The notes beneath the pieces were generated by a model. That model searched no databases, was not told the DNA's origin, and saw nothing but the letters and a program-made list of their open reading frames with translations. DNA of 64,000 nucleotides from Anaerophaga thermohalophila DSM 12881 (GTDB taxonomy: Bacteria > Bacteroidota > Bacteroidia > Bacteroidales > Marinilabiliaceae), in NCBI RefSeq assembly GCF_000191885.1, contig NZ_AEWI01000037.1, positions 62,001 through 126,000 on the forward strand. Direction: 5' to 3'. Position 1 is the stretch's first letter, and each line of letters opens with the position of its first letter. The translations under genes were made by a program, and so were the position numbers. Below, piece after piece: positions 7,968 to 16,841 of the stretch.

Positions 7968-8024
7968 TGGTTAGTCAGTAGTGGTTGGTCAGTAGTGGTT
8001 GGTCAGTAGTGGTTAGCCGGTAAG
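7967..8024. repeat. 14-nt tandem repeat GTCAGTAGTGGTTG
   Basis: About 3.5 copies of GTCAGTAGTGGTT(G/A) starting right at the stop codon of the ThiL-like gene. Shorter relatives of the unit occur at 22020-22062 and 60309-60362, and an inverted degenerate version near 6810-6845. Confidence 0.85.
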
Positions 8025-8084
8025 TGAAGTCGGAAGCTTAGTACAGAAGGCAGAATAGAAGGTGAAAGTTTCAGTTAATAAATC

Positions 8085-8137
8085 ATGAGCCCGGTCTAAA
8101 AAGCATCTTTGTTGCCAAACTTATTGTTGTTTCAAAT
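8085..8137 (+). repeat. Family A element, copy A2 (left half only)
   Basis: ATGAGCCCGGTCTAAAAAGC...TTTGTTGCCAAACTTATTGTTGTTT matches the left half of copy A1; the right half is missing. It lies 60-115 bases upstream of ruvA. Confidence 0.75.
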
Positions 8138-8199
8138 AATTGTCTTACAGCATATTGCAATAATTTAACGAACTATTGTCAAAACGATAAACTCAAATT

Positions 8200-8781
8200 A
8201 TGTATGAATTTATATCAGGAAAAATAGCTCAAACCACTCCCGCTTATGTCGTCCTTGAAAACAACGGAATCGGCTATCTTATAAACATTTCGTTGAATAC
8301 TTATGAAGCCCTGAAAGGAAAGAATGAGTCATCTCTATATATCTATGAAAACATCAGGGAAGATGCCTACATACTTTATGGTTTTGCCGGCACAAGAGAA
8401 AGAGAGATTTTTCAGCTTTTGATATCGGTATCGGGCATTGGGGCCAATACGGCACGTATGATGCTTTCTTCAATGACTCCGGATGAGCTTCAGGCAGCCA
8501 TTGCCACTGAAAATGTAAACCAGATAAAAAGCATTAAGGGCATCGGACTCAAAACAGCACAACGTGTTATTGTAGAATTAAAAGACAAAATAGGAAAAAC
8601 AACAGGAGGACAAAAATTAGCCGTTCCCGAAGACAATACAAACGCTGAAGAAGCGTTATCTGCATTAGTAATGTTGGGTTTTTCAAAAGGACCTTCACAA
8701 AAGGTCGTTGACAAAATATTAAGAGAAAAGCCGGGAAGTAAAGTTGAAGAAATTATAAAACTGGCGCTCAAGATATTATAA
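8200..8781 (+). CDS. ruvA: Holliday junction DNA helicase subunit RuvA
   Basis: RuvA binds four-way DNA junctions and directs the RuvB motor during recombination and repair. The 193-aa protein has the OB domain (MYEFISGKI..., LYGFAGTREREIF), the two helix-hairpin-helix motifs (LISVSGIGANTARMML and IKSIKGIGLKTAQRVIVELKDK) and the C-terminal RuvB-binding domain (AEEALSALVMLGFSKGPSQK). It is 28 bases upstream of sprA, an arrangement shared by many Bacteroidota, so the two are probably co-transcribed. Confidence 0.98.
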   Translation: MYEFISGKIAQTTPAYVVLENNGIGYLINISLNTYEALKGKNESSLYIYENIREDAYILYGFAGTREREIFQLLISVSGIGANTARMMLSSMTPDELQAAIATENVNQIKSIKGIGLKTAQRVIVELKDKIGKTTGGQKLAVPEDNTNAEEALSALVMLGFSKGPSQKVVDKILREKPGSKVEEIIKLALKIL

Positions 8782-8809
8782 CCTAAACCATAGCAGCGCA
8801 ATTTACTAA

Positions 8810-11800
8810 ATGCAGAAAACATTTTCCAAATATCTTTTTACTGCTCTGACCATCGTGGTTTTTGCAACCGGCGACGCATTTGGCATGTCTTTAAAGACAA
8901 CCGCCAGGATGGCCGATATTCCACAAGTCCCCGATACGGCAGAACAATTCCAATTAGACCGTATTATTACGCCCGATCAAATTTCAAAAAATACTGAAAC
9001 AGAGGAGCCTTACATCCCTCAGCCCGATAATCTTCAATACCGGGCCGAGTACGACCCTTCTACCGGGCTGGTTATCCTGTATAAAATGGTAGGAAATATT
9101 CCCGTACAGCTTCCCTATACAATGTCTGTCGAAGAATACCGTAAAAAGGAATTAAGACAATCAATGTTCAATTACTGGGAACAGCAAAGAGCAGAAACAG
9201 AAGGTGCCGGTGAGGGCGCATCCGGGATCAGAATCGGAGCCGGCCGTGCCGTTGAAAGTATATTTGGAAGTCAAACCATAAACATTCGTCCGCAGGGAAT
9301 TGCAGAACTCCAGATCGGTGTCAATCATACCCGTATCGATAATCCCACCTTGCAGGAGCGGATGCGAAAAACCACCACTTTCGATTTCCAGGAGAAAATA
9401 CAAATGAACATTACGGGGAATATCGGTGACAAGCTCCGAATGGGAATTAATTATAATACCGATGCTACTTTTGATTTCGAAAATCAGGTAAACCTCGAAT
9501 ACTCGGGACACGAAGATGAAATACTGCAAAAAGTGGAAGCCGGAAATGTAACTTTACCCCTGCCGGGAACACTTATTACCGGAAGTCAAAGTCTTTTCGG
9601 AGTAAAAACAGAAATGCAGTTCGGCCGTCTCACTGTTACTTCCATCTTCTCTCAACAAAAAGGGGAAACATCAACCATGAACATCCAGGGTGGAGCTCAA
9701 CAGCAGGATTTCGAAATCAATGTTGATGAGTATGATAAAAACAGGCACTTCTTTCTTTCTCACCATTTCAGGGAAAGGTACAATGAAGCCATGAAACATC
9801 TTCCGGTAATCAACTCCCCTTTTAACATTACAAAAATAGAAGTCTGGGTTACGAACAGAAGCAATAATTTTGATGAATCCCGTAATATTATTGCTTTTGC
9901 CGACCTTGCTGAAAGCGGCGACAACCTTACCAACCCGGGTTTGTGGACCAGTCAGCCCGGTGCTTTGCCATCGAACGAAGCCAGCAACCTTTACGAACAG
10001 ATGAACACCACCTACTCGGCCATTCGCAATATCAACGAGGTTTCTTCCACCTTCTCATCACTCGAATCGCAAGGGTTCAGGGGCGCGCGGGAATATGAAA
10101 AAATTGAAAATGCACGCCTCCTCAAAGAATCAGAATACACCCTGCATCCAAAGCTCGGATACATCTCACTGAACAGTCCGCTTAATAACGACGAAGTTTT
10201 GGCAGTAGCCTACGAATACACCTATAACGGTGAAGTATACAGAGTCGGCGAGCTAAGCACCGACGGCATAGAAGCTCCCAACAGCCTGTATGTAAAACTC
10301 CTGAAAGGAACTCTTCTGGCACCCAGTGTCAAGACCTGGCACCTGATGATGAAAAACATTTATGCCATTGGTGCTTATCAGGTCAGCCCGGATGATTTTA
10401 TTATGGACGTAGTCTACTTCGACGACTCGAAAGGCTCATACATCAACTATTTTCCTGACGGGCCGAAACCTGAAGAAGGCGGACTAAACGGCGAATTGCT
10501 GATTGGGATAATGGGACTCGACCGCCTCGACAGTAATCTGGAGCCTTACCCCGACGGTACATTCGACTTTGTTCCCGGATATACCATTTTGCCCGACCAG
10601 GGAAGGGTCGTTTTTCCGGTTGTACAACCATTCGGAAATCACCTGGAAGAAAAATTGCAGGGTTATCCCGAACTCATAGACAAATACGTGTTTCATGCCC
10701 TCTATGACTCCACCCTGACCAATGCTTCGCAAATGTCCGAAAGAAACAAATTCAAACTTCAGGGAACCTACAAATCATCATCCAGCAGCGAAATTTCGCT
10801 CAACGCTTTTAATATTCCCGAAGGCTCTGTGGTCGTAACCGCGGGAGGAATTAAACTAACCGAAAATCAGGACTACACTGTCGATTACACCACCGGCCGC
10901 ATCCGCATCATAAACGAGGGACTTCTTGAGTCAGGTACACCCATTCAGGTATCACTTGAAAGTCAGGACATGTTTAACCTGCAAACAAAAACATTGTTGG
11001 GAACACATCTCAACTATCAATTCAATAAAGACTTTAACGTGGGAGCCACGCTCATGCACCTGAGAGAAAGACCCCTTACACAGAAAGTTAACTTTGGTGA
11101 TGAGCCCATCGCCAATACTATATGGGGGCTCAATGCCGCTTATTATACCGAATCGAATGCTCTGACTTCCTGGATCGATAAACTTCCGTTGGTTGAAACC
11201 ACCACACCTTCATCCATCTCCTTCGAAGGCGAATTTGCCCAACTTATCCCGGGACACCCCAACGTTATCGAAAAAGAAGGCAACTCGTATATCGACGATT
11301 TCGAAGGAAGTGAAATTCCCATTGATATAAAAAACTGGACCGCATGGAAGTTTGCCAGTACGCCCCAGGGGCAGCCCGATATATTTCCTGAGGCTGCCAG
11401 CATCAATGATCTTTCTTATGGGTTCAACAGGGCCAAACTGGCATGGTATGTCATTGACCCCCTCTTTCTGCGAAATAACAACCTTACACCTTCGCACCTG
11501 AGACAAAACCCGGATCAACAGTCCAGCCATTTTGTGAGAGAGGTCTACGAAAAGGAAATTTTCCCCTATCGTGAAAGCGCTTACGGCGAACCCACCAATA
11601 TTCCGGTTTTGAACCTTGCCTATTATCCCGACGAACGCGGCCCCTATAATTTTGACACCAATCTCACCCCCGAAGGTAAACTAAACAACCCTGAACAACG
11701 ATGGGCCGGTATTATGCGCGAAATACAAACCAGCGACTTTGAGGCTGCGAACGTTGAATACATCGAATTCTGGATGATGGATCCGTTTGTTTACGATGAC

Positions 11801-14800
11801 AGTCCCGAACGTGGTGGTGACCTCTACATCAACCTGGGTAATATATCCGAAGACATCCTTCGCGACTCACGCAAATTCTTTGAGCAGGGACTGCCCGGCC
11901 CCCAGGATCCGTTTGATGTAGATAGCACGGTTTGGGGGTTTGTCCCTACCAGGCAAAGTCTGGTCAACGCTTTTAGTAACGATCCCGCAACACGTTTCAT
12001 GCAGGATGTGGGGCTCAACGGAATGAACTCGGAGCGGGAAAGGAACTTCTATCTAGTGATTGATCCCGCTGCCGACGATTACCATTACTATCGTGGCAGT
12101 GATTTCGACAGGGAAGAAACCGGTATTCTCGAACGCTATAAAAATTTCAACAACCCTGAAGGCAATTCTGTGCCATCTGAATATTCCAACGAAAGCTACA
12201 GCACGGCAGCTACTACCCTCCCCGACGGGGAAGACATCAACCGCGATAATACCCTGAGTGAAACCGAAAGCTATTACCAATACAAAATTCAACTGCGTCC
12301 CGGAAACATGAATGTTGGCGAAAATTTTATCACCGATGAAATTGAATCCACGGTGGAACTCAAAAACGGAGAGCGCAGTTCCGTCAAATGGTATCAGTTC
12401 AAGGTACCGGTCAGTGAGCCCGACACCACCATAGGAGAACTACGCGATTTCAGCTCCATCCGTTTCATGCGCCTGTTCCTGAAAAACTTTTCCGACACCG
12501 TCATTTTGCGCTTTGCAACAATGGAACTCGTACGGGCCGACTGGCGTAAATATACGGACGATTTGTTTGAACCGGACGACATGGTGAGTCCCTCGCCCGG
12601 GACTCAGTTCGAAGTAGCCACTGTCAATATTGAAGAAAACGGCACCAGAAAACCGGTAAACTATGTATTACCACCCGGGATTGATCGGATAATCGATCCG
12701 GGAAATCCTCAGATACGGCAGCTCAACGAACAGTCAATGGTACTGAAAACAACAGAACTGGCCGGAGGGGATGCCCGGGGAGTATATAAAACACTCAACA
12801 TGGACATGCGTCAGTATCGTCGCATAAAAATGGAAGTCCATGCCGAAGAAATTACAGGATATCCGCTGGAGAATGATGAAATTACAGCCTTTATCCGTTT
12901 GGGCTCCGACTTCAAAAATAATTATTACGAATATGAAGTCCCCCTTAAGTTGACTCCCCACGGCACTTACAGTAATAACTCCACGGCCGACAGATACATA
13001 GTATGGCCCGAAGATAACCAGATAAATGTTCCGGTGGAATTGCTCCAGGAAATTAAACTGAAACGCAATGACGCCTTAGGATCAGGAGATGCCGATGCTG
13101 CCATAAACGAAAAATTCAGTCGTACCGATCCCAATAATACCAGCAATAAAGTTAGTATAAAAGGTAATCCCAACCTGGCCAATGTACGGTCGATAATGAT
13201 CGGTATTCGCAACAGCTCCATCAACAATAAAAGCGCCGAAGTATGGTTTAACGAACTCCGCCTTTCCGATTTTAACGAAGAGGGAGGATGGGCGGCAAAT
13301 GCCCGGATGAGTATAAAACTGGCCGATCTGGGAAGCGTATCAATGGCCGGGAAAGTGAGCACTATTGGCTTTGGAAGTATTGAGCAAAGTGTAAATGAAC
13401 GCAGCCAGGAAGACTATTATCAGTACGATATTGCCACCAACCTGGAACTGGGGAAATTGCTCGGACCTGAATCACGGTTGTCGGCACCAATGTATGTCAG
13501 TGTCAGCGAACAAGTTGCCACACCCGAATATTACCCTCTCGATCCTGACATCCCCATCGATATCGCTTTGGATAATGCAGACACCAAAGCAGAAAGAGAC
13601 AGTATCAGGCATCTGTCGGAAGACTACACAAAACGTAAAAGTCTCAATTTTACAAATGTCAGACTTAAACCCAAAAACAATGAAACAAAACTATACGATA
13701 TCTCGAACCTGAGTGCCACCTACGCATATAATGAAACCAGTCACCGGGACGTAAATACAGAATACAAAATCAACAAAAATTACAGAGGTATTCTGGCCTA
13801 TAACTATTCCGGCCAGCCCAGGTTGATTGAACCTTTCAAAAAAATCAACGGAGAGGCTTTCAGGCTTATCCGTGATTTCAATTTTTACCTTTTGCCAAGT
13901 CAGCTAAACTACAGGTGGGAACTTATACGAGACTATAATGAATCCCAGCTGCGAAATGTGAACAATCCTACCTTTAAAATTCCGGTTTCGGTAAGAAAAG
14001 ATTTTAACTGGAACCGATATTTTGAAATGACCTATAACCTTACTAAATCGTTAAAAATCGATTTCAGAACCATCACCAATGCCCGTATTGACGAACCGGA
14101 AGGCCCTGTCAACAAAGATTTATACAAAGATGAATATGAGCACTGGAAAGACTCGGTAATGCACAATCTTATGTCTTTTGGGCGTACCACCAACTATCAG
14201 CACAACATTAATGCCAGCTACCGGGTCCCAATCAACAAGTTGCCTCTAATGGACTGGACATCGGCCAACATCAACTACGGAGCCCAGTTTAACTGGCGAC
14301 AGGGGCCCATTACCGAAGAAGAATACGAATGGGGGAATACCATCCGGAATTCCAATACCATGCAGGCTAATACCCAACTCAACTTTTCCGGACTTTTCAA
14401 TAAAGTAGATTATCTGCGTAACCTCTCCCGCCCTAACCAAAGAGCAGGCGGCACTCAACAACTGCGATATACCAGTCACAGCCTCGACATCAAAAAAGAC
14501 ACGCCTTTCGAGATACAACACCGCCTGGATACAAGAGATGTACAGGTTCGTATATTTGACAGCAATGGTCGTCCCGTAAGAGGAGAAACCAAGATAATTG
14601 ATGCCAACACGGTGACATTTACTTCGCCCCGCGACGTTTCCAATGCACGAACTTTGATTACCGGAGAGAAACAAACATCAACTTCACCGGTAAAAATTGT
14701 CGCCGACAATCTCGTGCGGATAGCCACCGGCATAAAAAACCTCTCTGTTTCCTACTCATCCAACAATGGCACTTCTCTTCCGGGATATCTGCCCGAATCA

Positions 14801-16162
14801 GGATTTCTGGGCAATGCTGATGTTCAAGGTGTCAATGCACCCGGTATTCCGTTCCTGCTGGGAATCCAGGACCGGGATTTTGCCATGAAAGCTGTCGAAA
14901 ACAACTGGCTGACAACCGACAGCACCCTAAACAGTCCGTATATTATGACCCACTCCGAAGACCTGAATATAAGAGCAACCATTGAACCATTTGATGGTCT
15001 TCGGATTGATCTGACAGGCACAAGACGCTTTTCAAAAAATATTAACGAATACTATCTTTTCAACGGAGATCAATTCAAAGGGGTTTTTAACACCATGGAG
15101 TCGGGAAGCTTTTCTATGAGTTTCAATACTTTAGCAACAGCCTTTGAAAAAATTGAGCATTCGGGAAATTATGAGTCGGACGCGTATGATCAGTTCCTGA
15201 AAAACAGGGAAATAATAGCCCGCCGGCTTGGCGAAAAAAGAGCCGGAAGCAACTATCCAACAACAGGGGATTATTACGAGAATTCTAATATAGCCGGTCT
15301 ACCTTACAGTCCGGAAGGATATCCCGACCTTGGACATACTGTCGAATCGGGTGTAGACGGGTATAACCTGACCTCGCGCGAAGTGATGGTACCGGCCTTT
15401 CTGGCTGCCTATTCCGGGAAAAGTGCCGACAACATTTTTACCGAAACGTTCCCGTCGCTGTCAAAGATTAAACCCAACTGGCGCATCAACTTTACCGGAT
15501 TATCCAGGATCGATTTCCTGAAAAAATACATCAAATCTTTCGATATCAGTCACGCCTATTCATCCACCTACACCATCGGAAATTACCAGACCAACCTCGA
15601 ATGGCAGGAAAACGGAGACGGTCTCAGTTTTGTGAGAGACGCTCAAAACAATTTTATCTCAAGGTACCTGATCAATGGTGTAACAATAACCGAACAGTTT
15701 TCACCTTTCCTTCAGTTCAACATTACCTGGCCGGGTAATTTCAGCACCAGGGCAGAATACAAAAAAGGCAGAATACTTCATCTTAGCCTGAATAACAACC
15801 AGTTAATTGAGAATTACAATGACGAATGGATTATAGGACTCGGCTACCGTTTTGACAAGATGGACATGATCCTCGGGAAATCGAACAACCAGAAAAAAAT
15901 ATCATCAGACCTCAACCTGCGGGCCGACATTTCATTGCGCGAAAATTTTTCTATTATCCGAAAAATACAGGAACAATCGAATCAGATGACAGCAGGACAA
16001 AAGATTACTACACTAAAAATCACTGCCGATTATGTTTTAAGCGACCGGTTTAATGTACAACTGTTCTACGATCGTCAGGTCAACAACCCCTATATCTCCT
16101 CTTCTTACCCCACTTACAATACAAATGTCGGCGTCAGCTTCAGATTTTCGCTGGCACAATAA
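8810..16162 (+). CDS. sprA: SprA (Sov), outer-membrane translocon of the type IX secretion system
   Basis: A 2450-aa protein starting with a signal peptide (MQKTFSKYLFTALTIVVFAT, then GDAFG). SprA is the giant 36-strand outer-membrane channel through which type IX cargo leaves the cell. The length is in the family range. N-terminal PSTGLVILYKMVGNIPVQLP and the region IRIGAGRAVESIFGSQTINI are typical of the SprA N-terminal domain; YIDDFEGSEIPIDIKNWTAW lies in the middle. The rest is rich in alternating aromatic/polar beta strands, and the protein ends ...TNVGVSFRFSLAQ, a beta-barrel-like terminal strand. The ruvA-sprA-gcvH context supports the call. It is the largest gene in the window and is intact. 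Confidence 0.97.
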   Translation: MQKTFSKYLFTALTIVVFATGDAFGMSLKTTARMADIPQVPDTAEQFQLDRIITPDQISKNTETEEPYIPQPDNLQYRAEYDPSTGLVILYKMVGNIPVQLPYTMSVEEYRKKELRQSMFNYWEQQRAETEGAGEGASGIRIGAGRAVESIFGSQTINIRPQGIAELQIGVNHTRIDNPTLQERMRKTTTFDFQEKIQMNITGNIGDKLRMGINYNTDATFDFENQVNLEYSGHEDEILQKVEAGNVTLPLPGTLITGSQSLFGVKTEMQFGRLTVTSIFSQQKGETSTMNIQGGAQQQDFEINVDEYDKNRHFFLSHHFRERYNEAMKHLPVINSPFNITKIEVWVTNRSNNFDESRNIIAFADLAESGDNLTNPGLWTSQPGALPSNEASNLYEQMNTTYSAIRNINEVSSTFSSLESQGFRGAREYEKIENARLLKESEYTLHPKLGYISLNSPLNNDEVLAVAYEYTYNGEVYRVGELSTDGIEAPNSLYVKLLKGTLLAPSVKTWHLMMKNIYAIGAYQVSPDDFIMDVVYFDDSKGSYINYFPDGPKPEEGGLNGELLIGIMGLDRLDSNLEPYPDGTFDFVPGYTILPDQGRVVFPVVQPFGNHLEEKLQGYPELIDKYVFHALYDSTLTNASQMSERNKFKLQGTYKSSSSSEISLNAFNIPEGSVVVTAGGIKLTENQDYTVDYTTGRIRIINEGLLESGTPIQVSLESQDMFNLQTKTLLGTHLNYQFNKDFNVGATLMHLRERPLTQKVNFGDEPIANTIWGLNAAYYTESNALTSWIDKLPLVETTTPSSISFEGEFAQLIPGHPNVIEKEGNSYIDDFEGSEIPIDIKNWTAWKFASTPQGQPDIFPEAASINDLSYGFNRAKLAWYVIDPLFLRNNNLTPSHLRQNPDQQSSHFVREVYEKEIFPYRESAYGEPTNIPVLNLAYYPDERGPYNFDTNLTPEGKLNNPEQRWAGIMREIQTSDFEAANVEYIEFWMMDPFVYDDSPERGGDLYINLGNISEDILRDSRKFFEQGLPGPQDPFDVDSTVWGFVPTRQSLVNAFSNDPATRFMQDVGLNGMNSERERNFYLVIDPAADDYHYYRGSDFDREETGILERYKNFNNPEGNSVPSEYSNESYSTAATTLPDGEDINRDNTLSETESYYQYKIQLRPGNMNVGENFITDEIESTVELKNGERSSVKWYQFKVPVSEPDTTIGELRDFSSIRFMRLFLKNFSDTVILRFATMELVRADWRKYTDDLFEPDDMVSPSPGTQFEVATVNIEENGTRKPVNYVLPPGIDRIIDPGNPQIRQLNEQSMVLKTTELAGGDARGVYKTLNMDMRQYRRIKMEVHAEEITGYPLENDEITAFIRLGSDFKNNYYEYEVPLKLTPHGTYSNNSTADRYIVWPEDNQINVPVELLQEIKLKRNDALGSGDADAAINEKFSRTDPNNTSNKVSIKGNPNLANVRSIMIGIRNSSINNKSAEVWFNELRLSDFNEEGGWAANARMSIKLADLGSVSMAGKVSTIGFGSIEQSVNERSQEDYYQYDIATNLELGKLLGPESRLSAPMYVSVSEQVATPEYYPLDPDIPIDIALDNADTKAERDSIRHLSEDYTKRKSLNFTNVRLKPKNNETKLYDISNLSATYAYNETSHRDVNTEYKINKNYRGILAYNYSGQPRLIEPFKKINGEAFRLIRDFNFYLLPSQLNYRWELIRDYNESQLRNVNNPTFKIPVSVRKDFNWNRYFEMTYNLTKSLKIDFRTITNARIDEPEGPVNKDLYKDEYEHWKDSVMHNLMSFGRTTNYQHNINASYRVPINKLPLMDWTSANINYGAQFNWRQGPITEEEYEWGNTIRNSNTMQANTQLNFSGLFNKVDYLRNLSRPNQRAGGTQQLRYTSHSLDIKKDTPFEIQHRLDTRDVQVRIFDSNGRPVRGETKIIDANTVTFTSPRDVSNARTLITGEKQTSTSPVKIVADNLVRIATGIKNLSVSYSSNNGTSLPGYLPESGFLGNADVQGVNAPGIPFLLGIQDRDFAMKAVENNWLTTDSTLNSPYIMTHSEDLNIRATIEPFDGLRIDLTGTRRFSKNINEYYLFNGDQFKGVFNTMESGSFSMSFNTLATAFEKIEHSGNYESDAYDQFLKNREIIARRLGEKRAGSNYPTTGDYYENSNIAGLPYSPEGYPDLGHTVESGVDGYNLTSREVMVPAFLAAYSGKSADNIFTETFPSLSKIKPNWRINFTGLSRIDFLKKYIKSFDISHAYSSTYTIGNYQTNLEWQENGDGLSFVRDAQNNFISRYLINGVTITEQFSPFLQFNITWPGNFSTRAEYKKGRILHLSLNNNQLIENYNDEWIIGLGYRFDKMDMILGKSNNQKKISSDLNLRADISLRENFSIIRKIQEQSNQMTAGQKITTLKITADYVLSDRFNVQLFYDRQVNNPYISSSYPTYNTNVGVSFRFSLAQ

Positions 16163-16225
16163 AGTCTGAAACAGCAGATTAAAATATATCGATCATTTGT
16201 GTTAGATTATTCATGAAAAAATATC

Positions 16226-16233
16226 TAATTTTG
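16226..16233 (+). promoter_or_regulatory. -7 box TAATTTTG upstream of gcvH
   Basis: Perfect TAnnTTTG 26 bases before the gcvH ATG. A TTTG at 16196-16199 is somewhat far for a -33 element. It suggests gcvH has its own promoter besides sprA read-through. Confidence 0.5.
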
Positions 16234-16258
16234 AATAAAATCAATAAAATAAAAAACT

Positions 16259-16636
16259 ATGAACATACCGGAAAACCTAAAATTCACCAAAGACCACGAA
16301 TGGGTTAAAGTTGAAGGTAATACGGCCATTGTCGGAATTACGGATTTTGCCCAGAGTGAGCTTGGTGACATTGTTTTCGTTGAGATTGAAACAGAAGACG
16401 AAGAACTTGAAAAAGAACAAGTTTTTGGAACTATTGAAGCAGTTAAAACCGTATCGGATCTTTACATGCCAGTGTCGGGAAAGGTTGTTGAAGTCAATGA
16501 AGAGCTTGAAAGCAAGCCTGAATTAGTCAACAAAGAGCCCTATGGTGGCGGATGGATGATTAAGATTGAAATGAACAATCCCGATCAGGTGGGAGAGCTC
16601 CTTTCGGCTTCTCAATATAAGGAACTCATCAGTTAA
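16259..16636 (+). CDS. gcvH: Glycine cleavage system H protein
   Basis: A lipoyl carrier protein that shuttles the aminomethyl group between the P and T proteins of glycine cleavage. At 125 aa it is full length. The lipoylation lysine lies in GTIEAVKTVSDLYMPVSG near residue 65; KFTKDHEWVKVEG and VNKEPYGGGWMIKIE are the usual flanking motifs. No P, T or L gene is nearby; its position after sprA is a known Bacteroidota arrangement. A strong bidirectional hairpin follows at 16781-16822. Confidence 0.98.
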   Translation: MNIPENLKFTKDHEWVKVEGNTAIVGITDFAQSELGDIVFVEIETEDEELEKEQVFGTIEAVKTVSDLYMPVSGKVVEVNEELESKPELVNKEPYGGGWMIKIEMNNPDQVGELLSASQYKELIS

Positions 16637-16780
16637 AAGTATTTGAAACCGGCACTTAAGTTCGTTAAAAAATGCCTGAACGCAAGAAATGTAAAGATTC
16701 AAAGCATTTATAATAAAGAAGTTATAATTTTCAATTTTAACACCGAAAATATATAATTGCAAAAACTTAACGTGGTTATT

Positions 16781-16822
16781 ACAATCAAAAAAGGCGCAAC
16801 AAATTGCGCCTTTTTTGATTGT
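16781..16822. terminator. Bidirectional terminator between gcvH and infB
   Basis: A perfect 19-bp stem: ACAATCAAAAAAGGCGCAA (16781-16799), 4-nt loop, TTGCGCCTTTTTTGATTGT (16804-16822). The GC core is flanked by A6 and T6 tracts, so it can stop transcription from both converging genes. Confidence 0.95.
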
Positions 16823-16841
16823 AAATATTATTTCCGGGCTA

